Below, piece after piece: positions 1-6,952 of a stretch of DNA of 64,000 nt. The position numbers and the translations under genes were made by a program. Below the pieces are notes generated by a model. That model did not search any database and was not told the DNA's origin. It worked only from the letters and a program-made list of their open reading frames with translations. Positions within the stretch are counted from its first letter, which is position 1. Every line of letters begins with the position of its first letter. Origin of the DNA: an uncultured Sutterella sp. (lineage in GTDB: Bacteria; Pseudomonadota; Gammaproteobacteria; Burkholderiales; Burkholderiaceae_F); contig UQUR01000010.1 of assembly GCA_900544345.1 (NCBI GenBank), forward strand, positions 1-64,000, written 5' to 3'.

Positions 1-1
1 T

Positions 2-1135
2 TCCCGTCTGGGAGGAAATGATGAGAGGGAGCAGACCTTAAACCAGCTGCTTTCAGAGATGGATGGCTTTGACTCATCCAAAGGTCTTTTAGTTATGGCA
101 GCCACAAACCGGCCTGAAATTCTCGATCCGGCGCTTCTGCGTCCGGGCCGTTTTGACCGTCAGGTAGTGGTACCTTTGCCTGATGTACGAGGCCGTGAGC
201 AGATTCTCAATGTGCACATCAAGAAAGTGCCAGTGGGACGCGATGTAGATCCGGAAGTAATTGCCCGTGGTACGCCCGGCATGAGTGGTGCAGACTTAGC
301 TAATTTGGTGAACGAAGCCGCGTTGTTTGCTGCAAGACGCGATGCAAAGGTCGTTGAAATGGTGGACTTCGAACAGGCTAAGGACAAGATTTTGATGGGA
401 GCTGAGCGCCGTAGTATGGTGATGAGCGAGGACGAAAAACGCACTACGGCTTATCACGAATCTGGCCACGCAGTTGTGGCGTGGATGTTGCCTAAGAGCG
501 ATCCATTGCACAAGGTGACGATTGTTCCGCGTGGACGTGCCTTGGGCGTGACGATGCAGTTGCCTGAGAAAGACCGCTTTAACTATGACGACGTGTATTT
601 GACTTCTCGCCTGGCGATTATGTTTGGCGGTCGTGCCGCCGAAGAGGTGTTCCTCAATCAAAAAACAACAGGTGCTTCGAATGACTTTGAGCGAGCCACA
701 CAAATGGCACGCGACATGGTCACGCGCTACGGTATGAGCGAAGCTCTGGGCGTGATGGTTTATGCTGAAAACGAAGGGGAAGTATTCCTCGGTCGCTCGG
801 TTACTCGTACGACGCACGTTTCTGAAGCGACGATGCAAAAAATTGATGCAGAAGTCCGTCGTCTTTTGGAAGAGCAGTATGCTAGAGCCTGCGATATTCT
901 GAAGGCTAACCGTGAACGTGTTGAGCTCATGGTTCAATGCCTGATGAAGTGGGAAACACTCGATGAAGATCAGATTGCCGATATTATGGAAGGCCGTGAA
1001 GTTCGACCGCCTAAGCCCGGTGCTTCAGCAAAGGCTGATGCAGAGAGTCGTGCACAGACGGAGGTAAAACCCGTTGAGAACCCGACTTCGCAGGGTAGTG
1101 ATTCGCAAAAACCTGATAATCAATCGGGAGAATAA
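2..1135 (+). CDS. ftsH: ATP-dependent zinc metalloprotease FtsH (5' truncated)
   Basis: FtsH is the membrane-anchored AAA+ protease that degrades misfolded membrane proteins and regulators. The reading frame is open from base 2, so the N-terminal membrane part and Walker motifs lie outside the window. What is visible is the end of the AAA module (GGNDEREQTLNQLL followed by EMDGF and the arginine-finger RPGRFDR), then the M41 peptidase domain with the zinc motif HESGH in TAYHESGHAVVAW and a hydrophilic Pro/Lys-rich tail. The internal ATG at 59 is the conserved Met of the EMDGF motif, not a start. A terminator follows directly. Identification is secure. Confidence 0.97.
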   Translation, partial: SRLGGNDEREQTLNQLLSEMDGFDSSKGLLVMAATNRPEILDPALLRPGRFDRQVVVPLPDVRGREQILNVHIKKVPVGRDVDPEVIARGTPGMSGADLANLVNEAALFAARRDAKVVEMVDFEQAKDKILMGAERRSMVMSEDEKRTTAYHESGHAVVAWMLPKSDPLHKVTIVPRGRALGVTMQLPEKDRFNYDDVYLTSRLAIMFGGRAAEEVFLNQKTTGASNDFERATQMARDMVTRYGMSEALGVMVYAENEGEVFLGRSVTRTTHVSEATMQKIDAEVRRLLEEQYARACDILKANRERVELMVQCLMKWETLDEDQIADIMEGREVRPPKPGASAKADAESRAQTEVKPVENPTSQGSDSQKPDNQSGE

Positions 1136-1155
1136 CTTTTAAAAAATAGTGTACA

Positions 1156-1190
1156 GAGCCGGGAACACAATTCTCGGCTTTGTCTTTTTT
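1156..1190 (+). terminator. Intrinsic terminator after ftsH
   Basis: A 9-bp stem AGCCGGGAA / TTCTCGGCT (one G-U pair) with a 5-nt loop is followed by a T-rich run (TTTGTCTTTTTT), right after the ftsH stop codon. It separates ftsH from the transporter downstream. Confidence 0.85.
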
Positions 1191-1213
1191 GATTAAATAA
1201 AAGCGAGTTAACA

Positions 1214-2155
1214 ATGATCCTCGGATTTCTTTTTGCCGTTTTAGCTTGTGCTATCTGGGGGCTTATTTATATTTTCCCGCTGATTCTGCCAGAGTATGAT
1301 CCGGTTTTAATTGCTTCGGCTCGTTTCGCAGTTTACGGGTTGGCTTGTCTGTGTTTTGTGCCTTTTCAATTTGAAGAGCTAAAAAAGCTCACCCGTAGTG
1401 ACTGGTTTTTAGCAATGAGGCTCGCTTTTTTTGGTAGCTTCGTCTACTACTGGGCCTTGGTCATGAGCGTCAAGCTTTCAGGCGCTCCTATCGCTGGTAT
1501 GCTCATGTGTTGGATTCCAGTCTTGGTGGCAGTAGTTTCCAATCTGCGAGGTAAAAAGCAGGGACTGTCTATTGCCTGGAGTCGTCTGTGTATTCCTTTG
1601 GCTTTGATTCTTATCGGAATGGTGGTTGCTAATTGGACCGAGTTTTACTATGCAGTTAATGTTCAGGCGGCTTCTCCTATGCAGTTTTTGTGCGGTGTGG
1701 GCTGCGCTGTGATTTCACTTTTGCTGTGGACTTGGTATCCGATCCGCAATTCTGACTGGCTTTTAGCCAATCGTAAAAAAGGTCCTAAAGTGTGGGCAAC
1801 AGCGCAGGGTCTTGCAATTTTGCCTTTTACGTTATTGGGTTTTATAGCAGTTTCTGTTTTCATCGAACCAGCTGATTTCGGTATTCTAGGACCGCAGCCC
1901 ATAAAGTTTATTTTAGTAATGCTTGTAGCAGGCATTGTGTGCTCGTGGGTGGGAGCTGCGTTTTGGAATGCGATGAGTGAACGTTTGCCGCCTGCTTTGG
2001 GCGGTCAGCTCATAGTTTTTGAAACGATTTTCTCAGTCATTTACGCTCTTTTGTGGCGCGGTCAATGGCCGACTTTATCCATGACGATAGGAATGGTTAT
2101 GTTGCTTGCTGGTGTTTTGAGCGCACTTCGAGTCTTTAGAAACGTGCGGGTGTAG
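1214..2155 (+). CDS. DMT/EamA-family transporter
   Basis: A 313-residue, very hydrophobic protein with about ten predicted membrane helices, as in the drug/metabolite transporter superfamily (two EamA repeats). It starts MILGFLFAVLACAIWGLIYIF, the usual EamA opening with the AIWG helix-1 motif, and the second half holds the matching helices around residues 220-310. Members export amino acids or metabolites across the inner membrane; the substrate cannot be told from sequence. It lies alone between the ftsH terminator and sbcB, with 48 bases to sbcB, so the two may be cotranscribed. A second, only distantly similar DMT protein is at 21640-22536. Confidence 0.85.
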   Translation: MILGFLFAVLACAIWGLIYIFPLILPEYDPVLIASARFAVYGLACLCFVPFQFEELKKLTRSDWFLAMRLAFFGSFVYYWALVMSVKLSGAPIAGMLMCWIPVLVAVVSNLRGKKQGLSIAWSRLCIPLALILIGMVVANWTEFYYAVNVQAASPMQFLCGVGCAVISLLLWTWYPIRNSDWLLANRKKGPKVWATAQGLAILPFTLLGFIAVSVFIEPADFGILGPQPIKFILVMLVAGIVCSWVGAAFWNAMSERLPPALGGQLIVFETIFSVIYALLWRGQWPTLSMTIGMVMLLAGVLSALRVFRNVRV

Positions 2156-2203
2156 AGAAATTTTTGACATAATTGCGACGATAAAAAATTAGGGACTTTT
2201 TTC

Positions 2204-3676
2204 ATGACAACCTTTCTTTGGCACGACTACGAAACTTTTGGCTTGAGTCCGAGTCTTGATCGACCGGCTCAGTTTGCTGCAATCAGAACCGATGAAAATC
2301 TCAACACGTTGGGTAATCCTATTTGCATATATTGCAAACCCTCCATGGATACCATGCCTAATCCCCAGAGTATTTTTATCACAGGCATATTGCCTCAGTA
2401 CTGTGAAGAGCACGGGCTCACCGAAGCCGACTTTGCGAAGCTTATTCATAAAGAAATGATTGAAGACGACACAATCAGTGTCGGCTACAACTCCATGCGC
2501 TTTGACGATGAAGTTACGCGTTTTACGTTTTGGAGAAACTTTCTGCCGCCTTACGATCGTGAGTTTGATCACGGTTGTTCTCGCTTTGACCTTTTCCCAC
2601 TGGTTGTAGCCACTTGGGCGCTCAGACCTCAGGGGATTGAGTGGCCGATGATTGAAGGGGAAAATAGACCCTCATTCAGATTGGAGCATCTGTCAGCGGC
2701 CAACGGTTTGGCTCACGAGCATGCACACGATGCTTTAAGTGACGTTCAGGCAACCATTGAAATGGCTCGCCTGATTCGTGAAAAGCAACCGAAACTATGG
2801 GAGTTTGCACTTCGCAATCGTTCGAAAAAAGCCGTTGCAGCGATGATTGAAAGCGATAGGCCTCTTCTGTGGGTAAGTCCTATTCATGGAGCTGAGCGTG
2901 GTTACATTCGTTTGGTTAAATCCTTAGGGGTGATGCCTGGCCGTTCCGGACAAGTTTTAATGTGGGATTTGATGGTTGACCCCACAGAATTATTAGAGCT
3001 TTCTGCCGAAGAAGTCCGTACGCGTCTTTTTGTTAAGGACGATGAACTTCCAGAAGGTAAAACGAGACTTCCGATTTTTCTTTGCAAGATTAATCAAGCC
3101 CCCTTTATTGTGAATCATTGGGGAGTGTTAAGTGAAGAGCGTGCACAGCAATTTGGAATTGATAAGGCGCTGGCTTTAAAGCACTACAAAGTGTTGTTAC
3201 CTCATATCAATGAACTTCAGGGGCTGTGGGCTGAGGCTTTTGAACAAGAAGAGACACAAGATGAACAAAAGCCTGATGTTGATGCCTCTCTTTATAGCGG
3301 TGGATTTGCTTCTTTTAACGATAAAAGACTAATTTCTCTTGTCTCTCGCATGACACCTGAAACTATCGCGCAGAGTGTTCAAGCGGGGCGCTTAACCTTT
3401 GAGGATTCGCGTTATGATGAGATGCTTTTTAGGTGGCGGGCGAGAAATTGGCCTCAGACATTAACCCTTGAAGAGGCTCAACGCTGGGCTAATTGCCGCG
3501 AAGCGCGTTTAATGCAGGGCGCAGGGGGAGCGAGGACATTGGAAGTCTTTGCTCAAGAAGTTGAAGCGCTGGCAGAGAGCTTTGGCGAAGATATTGATGA
3601 ACGGACTGAAGATATTTGCGGAGCGCTCTACGACTGGATGGAAATAGTCAGCAATTCTTTAGAAGATCCGTACTGA
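2204..3676 (+). CDS. sbcB: Exodeoxyribonuclease I
   Basis: Exonuclease I digests single-stranded DNA 3' to 5' and takes part in recombination and mismatch repair. The N-terminal DEDDh exonuclease domain is clear: WHDYETFG (first Asp/Glu pair) at residues 7-14, SMRFDDEVTRF near residue 98, and HDALSDVQATIEMA near residue 175 with the last His and Asp. The C-terminal SH3-like and helical ExoI domains follow (LYSGGFASFNDKRL near residue 365 is a family signature). At 490 residues it is slightly longer than the E. coli enzyme (475). An AGGGAC ribosome site precedes the ATG. Confidence 0.95.
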   Translation: MTTFLWHDYETFGLSPSLDRPAQFAAIRTDENLNTLGNPICIYCKPSMDTMPNPQSIFITGILPQYCEEHGLTEADFAKLIHKEMIEDDTISVGYNSMRFDDEVTRFTFWRNFLPPYDREFDHGCSRFDLFPLVVATWALRPQGIEWPMIEGENRPSFRLEHLSAANGLAHEHAHDALSDVQATIEMARLIREKQPKLWEFALRNRSKKAVAAMIESDRPLLWVSPIHGAERGYIRLVKSLGVMPGRSGQVLMWDLMVDPTELLELSAEEVRTRLFVKDDELPEGKTRLPIFLCKINQAPFIVNHWGVLSEERAQQFGIDKALALKHYKVLLPHINELQGLWAEAFEQEETQDEQKPDVDASLYSGGFASFNDKRLISLVSRMTPETIAQSVQAGRLTFEDSRYDEMLFRWRARNWPQTLTLEEAQRWANCREARLMQGAGGARTLEVFAQEVEALAESFGEDIDERTEDICGALYDWMEIVSNSLEDPY

Positions 3677-3741
3677 GAAGGCTGCCTACACGGTTAATTA
3701 AGATCGAAAAAAAGTCATTTTTTCGGCTGTAAAACAAAAGC

Positions 3742-3780
3742 GCCGAGCAGACTCCTGAAGAGTTCTGCCCGGCAGTTTTT
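3742..3780 (+). terminator. Bidirectional terminator between sbcB and metQ
   Basis: A 10-bp stem GCCGAGCAGA / TCTGCCCGGC (one mismatch) with a 12-nt loop. It is followed by GTTTTT on the plus strand and by CGCTTTTGTTTT on the minus strand, so it can end both the sbcB and the metNIQ transcripts. Confidence 0.75.
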
Positions 3781-3782
3781 AG

Positions 3783-4646
3783 CTAGTAAGTGTACTTTTC
3801 GGCGCCTTTCCAAGCGGGTGAAAAGGCCCCCTTGTAAGCTTTCATTAAGGTCGCGGCAGTCTCTGGGCTTTGATAGGCTTGGACGACTTTCAGATACACG
3901 GGATTATCTTTATCCACTTCACGGGCAGCGATGACGTTGACAAGCTGAGAGACTTGGGGATTGGTTTTTGGATCTAAATTTTCGGCGTAAATCGAATCTG
4001 CAAAGGAATCAAGTCCTGCGGTATAAGCGTTTCCGCCATTGATTACAGCAGCAGTGACATCGGGCAGTAGCCGGGCAAGGATACCGGATTCAGCTTCACG
4101 GATTTTGATTTTGACTTTGTATTCGGTGATATCTAGTTTAGTGGGCACATAACCTTTAGATGGATCTACCTTAATGAGACCGGCAGCTTCCAAAAGCTTA
4201 ATAGCGCGGCCGCCGTTAGTGAGGTCAGAGGGAATAGCAATTACATCACCATCCTTGATATCACTGAGAGCCTGGATTTTGTCTTTATTGTGATAGATGC
4301 GAAGTGGCGTGATTAAGGTATCACCGATCGAAACAATCTTGTAGCCGTTTCGTTCAATGTCATTGGCTAAATAAGCCTTGTGTTGGAAGGCATTTAAATC
4401 AATTTCGCCATCGGCCAAAGCACGGTTCGGAGTAGCGTAATCGCTGTACTTAATCAGCTTAACACGGATTTTTTCAGCAGCTAGTAACTCATTGACCGTA
4501 TCCCATTGGGCAACGTAGTCACCTACCACACCAACAGTGACTTCACGAAAATCATCGTTTGCGTAGCTCGTAGAGATCAAACTCGAAGAGAAGGCGCAAG
4601 CGCAGCCGATTGTGATTAAAGATTTAAGGAAAATGCGTTTATTCAT
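3783..4646 (-). CDS. metQ: Methionine ABC transporter substrate-binding protein MetQ
   Basis: MetQ is the periplasmic methionine receptor of the MetNIQ importer. The 287-residue protein has an N-terminal signal segment (MNKRIFLKSLITIGCACAF...) and then the NlpA/MetQ fold: VTVGVVGDYVAQWDTV, LIKYSDYATPNRALADGEIDLNAFQHKAYL and AAVINGGNAYTAGL. Family members are usually lipoproteins. Here the only early Cys residues sit in TIGCACAF, which is a poor lipobox, so cleavage after SYA by signal peptidase I is also possible. It is the last gene of a metN-metI-metQ operon, 31 bases after metI. Confidence 0.93.
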   Translation of the reverse strand: MNKRIFLKSLITIGCACAFSSSLISTSYANDDFREVTVGVVGDYVAQWDTVNELLAAEKIRVKLIKYSDYATPNRALADGEIDLNAFQHKAYLANDIERNGYKIVSIGDTLITPLRIYHNKDKIQALSDIKDGDVIAIPSDLTNGGRAIKLLEAAGLIKVDPSKGYVPTKLDITEYKVKIKIREAESGILARLLPDVTAAVINGGNAYTAGLDSFADSIYAENLDPKTNPQVSQLVNVIAAREVDKDNPVYLKVVQAYQSPETAATLMKAYKGAFSPAWKGAEKYTY

Positions 4647-4677
4647 TTTTTTGTCTCCAAAAAGTTAAAGATAAAAA

Positions 4678-5358
4678 TTAGTGGGAAGTTTTTCGAATAA
4701 TCCACTGTCCGAAACACTGTACGAACGTGATTACAGCCAAAATAATGATGACCGTGAGCCAAATCATGTCGCGGTAGCCCATTTGATAGCCGTAACGAAT
4801 CGCAAAGTCGCCTAAACCTCCTGCACCGATTGCGCCGGCAATCGCAGTTATGCCGATAAAGCTCACAAAGGTAATGAGTGTGACTCGGGTAATGCCGGGG
4901 ATGGATTCTCTTAAGTAGACGCCGAAGATGATTTGTGGCACAGAAAAGCCCATAGCAAGGCTTGCTTCAATGAGACCGTCATCTAAATCACTTAAAACAG
5001 ACTCGATTTGACGGGCAAAAAAGGGAACAGTTCCAAAAACTAGCGCTACAAATGAACCGGTGACACCGGAGCCTGTCCCTACTAAAAATCGGCTCAATGG
5101 AATTAACAGAACAATCAAAATGATGAATGGAATCGAACGAATGATATCGATACTCTTATCCAGCCCTAAGAATATCCAGGAGTTTTGCCAGAGGCCGCCT
5201 TGCCGGGTAATAACGAGTAAGACGCCGATTGCCACACCGAGAAACCAGGCAATGCTGCCCGAGACAACGACCATAGTGGCAGTTTGCCAAAAGCACTCGA
5301 GAAGCTCTGGGCCCAAGCGATCAATGTGCGGCAAGAAATAAGTAATGACTTCGTTCAT
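4678..5358 (-). CDS. metI: Methionine ABC transporter permease MetI
   Basis: The inner-membrane channel of MetNIQ, 226 residues with five to six helices. The ABC permease signature is seen in ESIPGITRVTLITFVSFIGITAIAGAIGAGGLG at about residues 150-182, including the EAA-loop region (LIEASLAMGFSVPQIIFGVYL) that contacts the ATPase. The GAIGAGGLGDFAIRYGYQ ending is typical of MetI. Its ATG overlaps the metN stop by four bases (ATGA), so translation is coupled. The length is normal for the family. Confidence 0.95.
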   Translation of the reverse strand: MNEVITYFLPHIDRLGPELLECFWQTATMVVVSGSIAWFLGVAIGVLLVITRQGGLWQNSWIFLGLDKSIDIIRSIPFIILIVLLIPLSRFLVGTGSGVTGSFVALVFGTVPFFARQIESVLSDLDDGLIEASLAMGFSVPQIIFGVYLRESIPGITRVTLITFVSFIGITAIAGAIGAGGLGDFAIRYGYQMGYRDMIWLTVIIILAVITFVQCFGQWIIRKTSH

Positions 5359-6383
5359 CTTAAGACCTCCACAATGACTTTTTGATCAATTAAAAATTGG
5401 CGAGCTTTTTCAATTTGATCGGCTCTGCCTTCTATAGCGACACCCAATTTTCCGACGATACATTGCTTGAAATAATCAATGTTGCCGTAGATGATGTTGG
5501 CCTTAACTTCAAAGCGACGGTAAAGTTCACTCATAAGTGGCTCACCAGCCACTGCTCCTCGATAAGTTAAAAACCATACCGGCTGACTGGGTTTAATGCC
5601 TGTGATTGCGCTATTGAGTTTGACCAAGTCGGAAAAGGCTTCGAAATTGTCTGCCGCTTGTATAAAGCTCTTGGTAATAGGCGCTTGAGGGGCACTGAAT
5701 ACATCAACAATATCGCCTTCTTCAACGACAACCCCTTTTTGCATGACAGCAACACGGTCACAGATTTCTTTTATGACTTCCATTTGGTGCGTAATTACAA
5801 CAATTGTGATGCCTAATCGAGTATTAACTTCCTTTAAAAGCTGCAAAATAGAGTGAGTCGTTTGGGGGTCTAAGGCACTTGTGGCCTCATCGCACAGCAG
5901 TACCTTGGGATCATTGGCAAGGGCACGGGCAATGGCAACACGCTGTTTTTGGCCGCCTGAAAGTTGTGAAGGATAGCTTTGAGCTTTGTCGCTTAAGCCG
6001 ACAAGATCAAGTAGCTTTTTAATTTTTTGACTGCGCTCGCTGGCACTTAATTTCGTTAGTTTGAGCGGTAATTCGATATTTTCAAAAACCGTGCGAGAGG
6101 GCATGAGATTAAAGTGCTGGAAAATCATGCCTATTTTTTGGCGCACATGACGAAGCTCTTTGCCTTCGTAATGAGTGATGTCTTCTCCATCGATAATGAC
6201 TCGGCCTTTTTCTGGTTTTTCTAATAAGTTAATGCAGCGAACGAGCGTGGACTTGCCGGCACCGGAAAAGCCGATGATGCCAAAGATTTCACCCTGTCGG
6301 ATTGCAAGAGAGACGTCTTTAACGGCTTCAACAGTTTTGCCGTTTATCGCAAAGCTTTTTGATATGTTTTCAAGTTTGATCAT
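5355..6383 (-). CDS. metN: Methionine ABC transporter ATP-binding protein MetN
   Basis: The ATPase that drives methionine uptake, 342 residues. Walker A (GFSGAGKST) is near residue 40, the ABC signature LSGGQKQRVAIARAL near residue 140, and Walker B VLLCDEATSALDP near residue 163. The last ~80 residues form the NIL (C2) domain, which in E. coli MetN binds methionine and inhibits transport. It is the first gene of the operon. An AAGGAT ribosome site lies six bases before the ATG at 6383. Upstream is a structured 200-base leader preceded by a methionine-rich leader ORF (see those entries), which suggests control by methionine supply. Confidence 0.96.
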   Translation of the reverse strand: MIKLENISKSFAINGKTVEAVKDVSLAIRQGEIFGIIGFSGAGKSTLVRCINLLEKPEKGRVIIDGEDITHYEGKELRHVRQKIGMIFQHFNLMPSRTVFENIELPLKLTKLSASERSQKIKKLLDLVGLSDKAQSYPSQLSGGQKQRVAIARALANDPKVLLCDEATSALDPQTTHSILQLLKEVNTRLGITIVVITHQMEVIKEICDRVAVMQKGVVVEEGDIVDVFSAPQAPITKSFIQAADNFEAFSDLVKLNSAITGIKPSQPVWFLTYRGAVAGEPLMSELYRRFEVKANIIYGNIDYFKQCIVGKLGVAIEGRADQIEKARQFLIDQKVIVEVLR

Positions 6384-6584
6384 CTTTTGATCCTTCGGTC
6401 ACACCGGATGCAGATGCATCAAACTTTTTGAGCGTCAACTCAGAGCTGAAAATCTGAGGTCTCAATACCAAAAATAATTGGTGTGACGTCTAATTTAAAT
6501 TGTTAAATGAAGGAGAAGAAATATCGTTCGTATTGAGACCTTCCGAACGATATTTTTTTGCGGAGCTTGGTGCTCCGAAGGTCC
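6384..6584 (-). promoter_or_regulatory. Structured metNIQ leader with mutually exclusive hairpins
   Basis: Between the leader-ORF stop and metN, the minus-strand RNA can form several stems that share bases. (a) 6561-6566 with 6572-6577 (6 bp, 5-nt loop), starting 7 nt after the leader stop. (b) 6577-6583 with 6537-6543 (GAAGGTC/GACCTTC, 7 bp). (c) 6519-6530 with 6544-6555, a perfect 12-bp stem. (d) 6530-6540 with 6458-6468, an 11-bp perfect pairing that uses the loop of (c). (e) 6480-6487 with 6398-6405, an 8-bp pairing ending next to the metN ribosome site. (b) competes with (a), and (d) competes with (b). This is the layout expected of an attenuator; the mechanism is inferred. None of the stems has a strong U-tract on the minus strand, so Rho or translational control is more likely than an intrinsic terminator. 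Confidence 0.6.
6519..6559 (+). terminator. Candidate plus-strand terminator opposite the metN leader
   Basis: The perfect 12-bp stem AAATATCGTTCG / CGAACGATATTT (13-nt loop) is followed on the plus strand by seven T. Read in that direction it is a reasonable intrinsic terminator, although no plus-strand gene precedes it. It may end a short antisense transcript, or it may only be the mirror of the minus-strand leader hairpin. Confidence 0.4.
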
Positions 6585-6692
6585 TTAGAGCACCATCGTC
6601 ATCATGCACATTCGCATTTCAAAAGCACAGTCAGCACTATTGGCCCTTAACTTGGCCGAAGCTGAACGCGTGATCTGAAACGTAAAGTGCAT
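6585..6692 (-). CDS. Methionine-rich leader peptide upstream of metNIQ
   Basis: A 35-codon ORF on the metN strand with its own Shine-Dalgarno (AGGA, seven bases before the ATG at 6692). The first 25 residues are unremarkable (begins MHFTFQITRSASAKL), but the C-terminus is MRMCMMTMVL: five methionines in the last ten codons. The stop is followed after seven bases by the first hairpin of the metN leader. In known attenuators (hisL, thrL, leuL) codons for the regulated amino acid sit just before the stop in the same way. The methionine importer downstream makes methionine sensing the natural reading. The ORF can be read in frame further upstream (to 6782), but only the 6692 ATG has a ribosome site. 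No homologue could be checked. Confidence 0.65.
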   Translation of the reverse strand: MHFTFQITRSASAKLRANSADCAFEMRMCMMTMVL

Positions 6693-6741
6693 GGTTAATT
6701 CCTGTACTCTAAAAGTTAGAAATCTCGAAAGAGATGCTCTT

Positions 6742-6770
6742 AGGTTAGAGAAGTTTGAAGGGCAGTTCAA
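6742..6770 (-). promoter_or_regulatory. Possible promoter for the metNIQ leader
   Basis: On the minus strand TTGAAC (6770-6765) and TAACCT (6747-6742) are separated by 17 bases, which would start transcription near 6735, about 43 bases before the leader ATG. The -35 also lies in an inverted repeat TTGAA-CTGCCC-TTCAA. The -10 is a weak match, so this is only a candidate. Confidence 0.35.
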
Positions 6771-6883
6771 GAGGCCGCTCAAAAATATTTGCTGACTCTG
6801 AGTTCAAGTGCTTAGTTTGTACTAGCTCTCACTTAAGGATTTTTCCTTAAAAAGGCGGTGGATTGGATTAATCAATTAGTAGT

Positions 6884-6928
6884 AAAAAAGGAGCGTTAAA
6901 GTTCTATCAAAAGACTTTTTAACGCTCC
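6884..6928 (-). terminator. Terminator after glnS
   Basis: An 11-bp perfect stem GGAGCGTTAAA / TTTAACGCTCC with a 17-nt loop. On the minus strand it is followed by TTTTTT, directly downstream of the glnS stop codon. Confidence 0.88.
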
Positions 6929-6952
6929 CTTTGAGACTAGATCAGTCAGAAA

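Noticed and set aside
6485..6492. MetJ-box-like TAGACGTC in the metN leader
   Set aside because: Only one half-good 8-mer is present; MetJ needs tandem boxes, and MetJ is a gammaproteobacterial regulator.
6384..6584. SAM riboswitch (SAM-I or SAM-II) upstream of metN
   Set aside because: The conserved cores of these riboswitches, as I know them, were not found on either strand.
6753..6769. MetR-like site TGAA-N6-TTCA near the leader promoter
   Set aside because: The known MetR site has a 5-base spacer with a central T; here it is 6 bases, so the match is not convincing.
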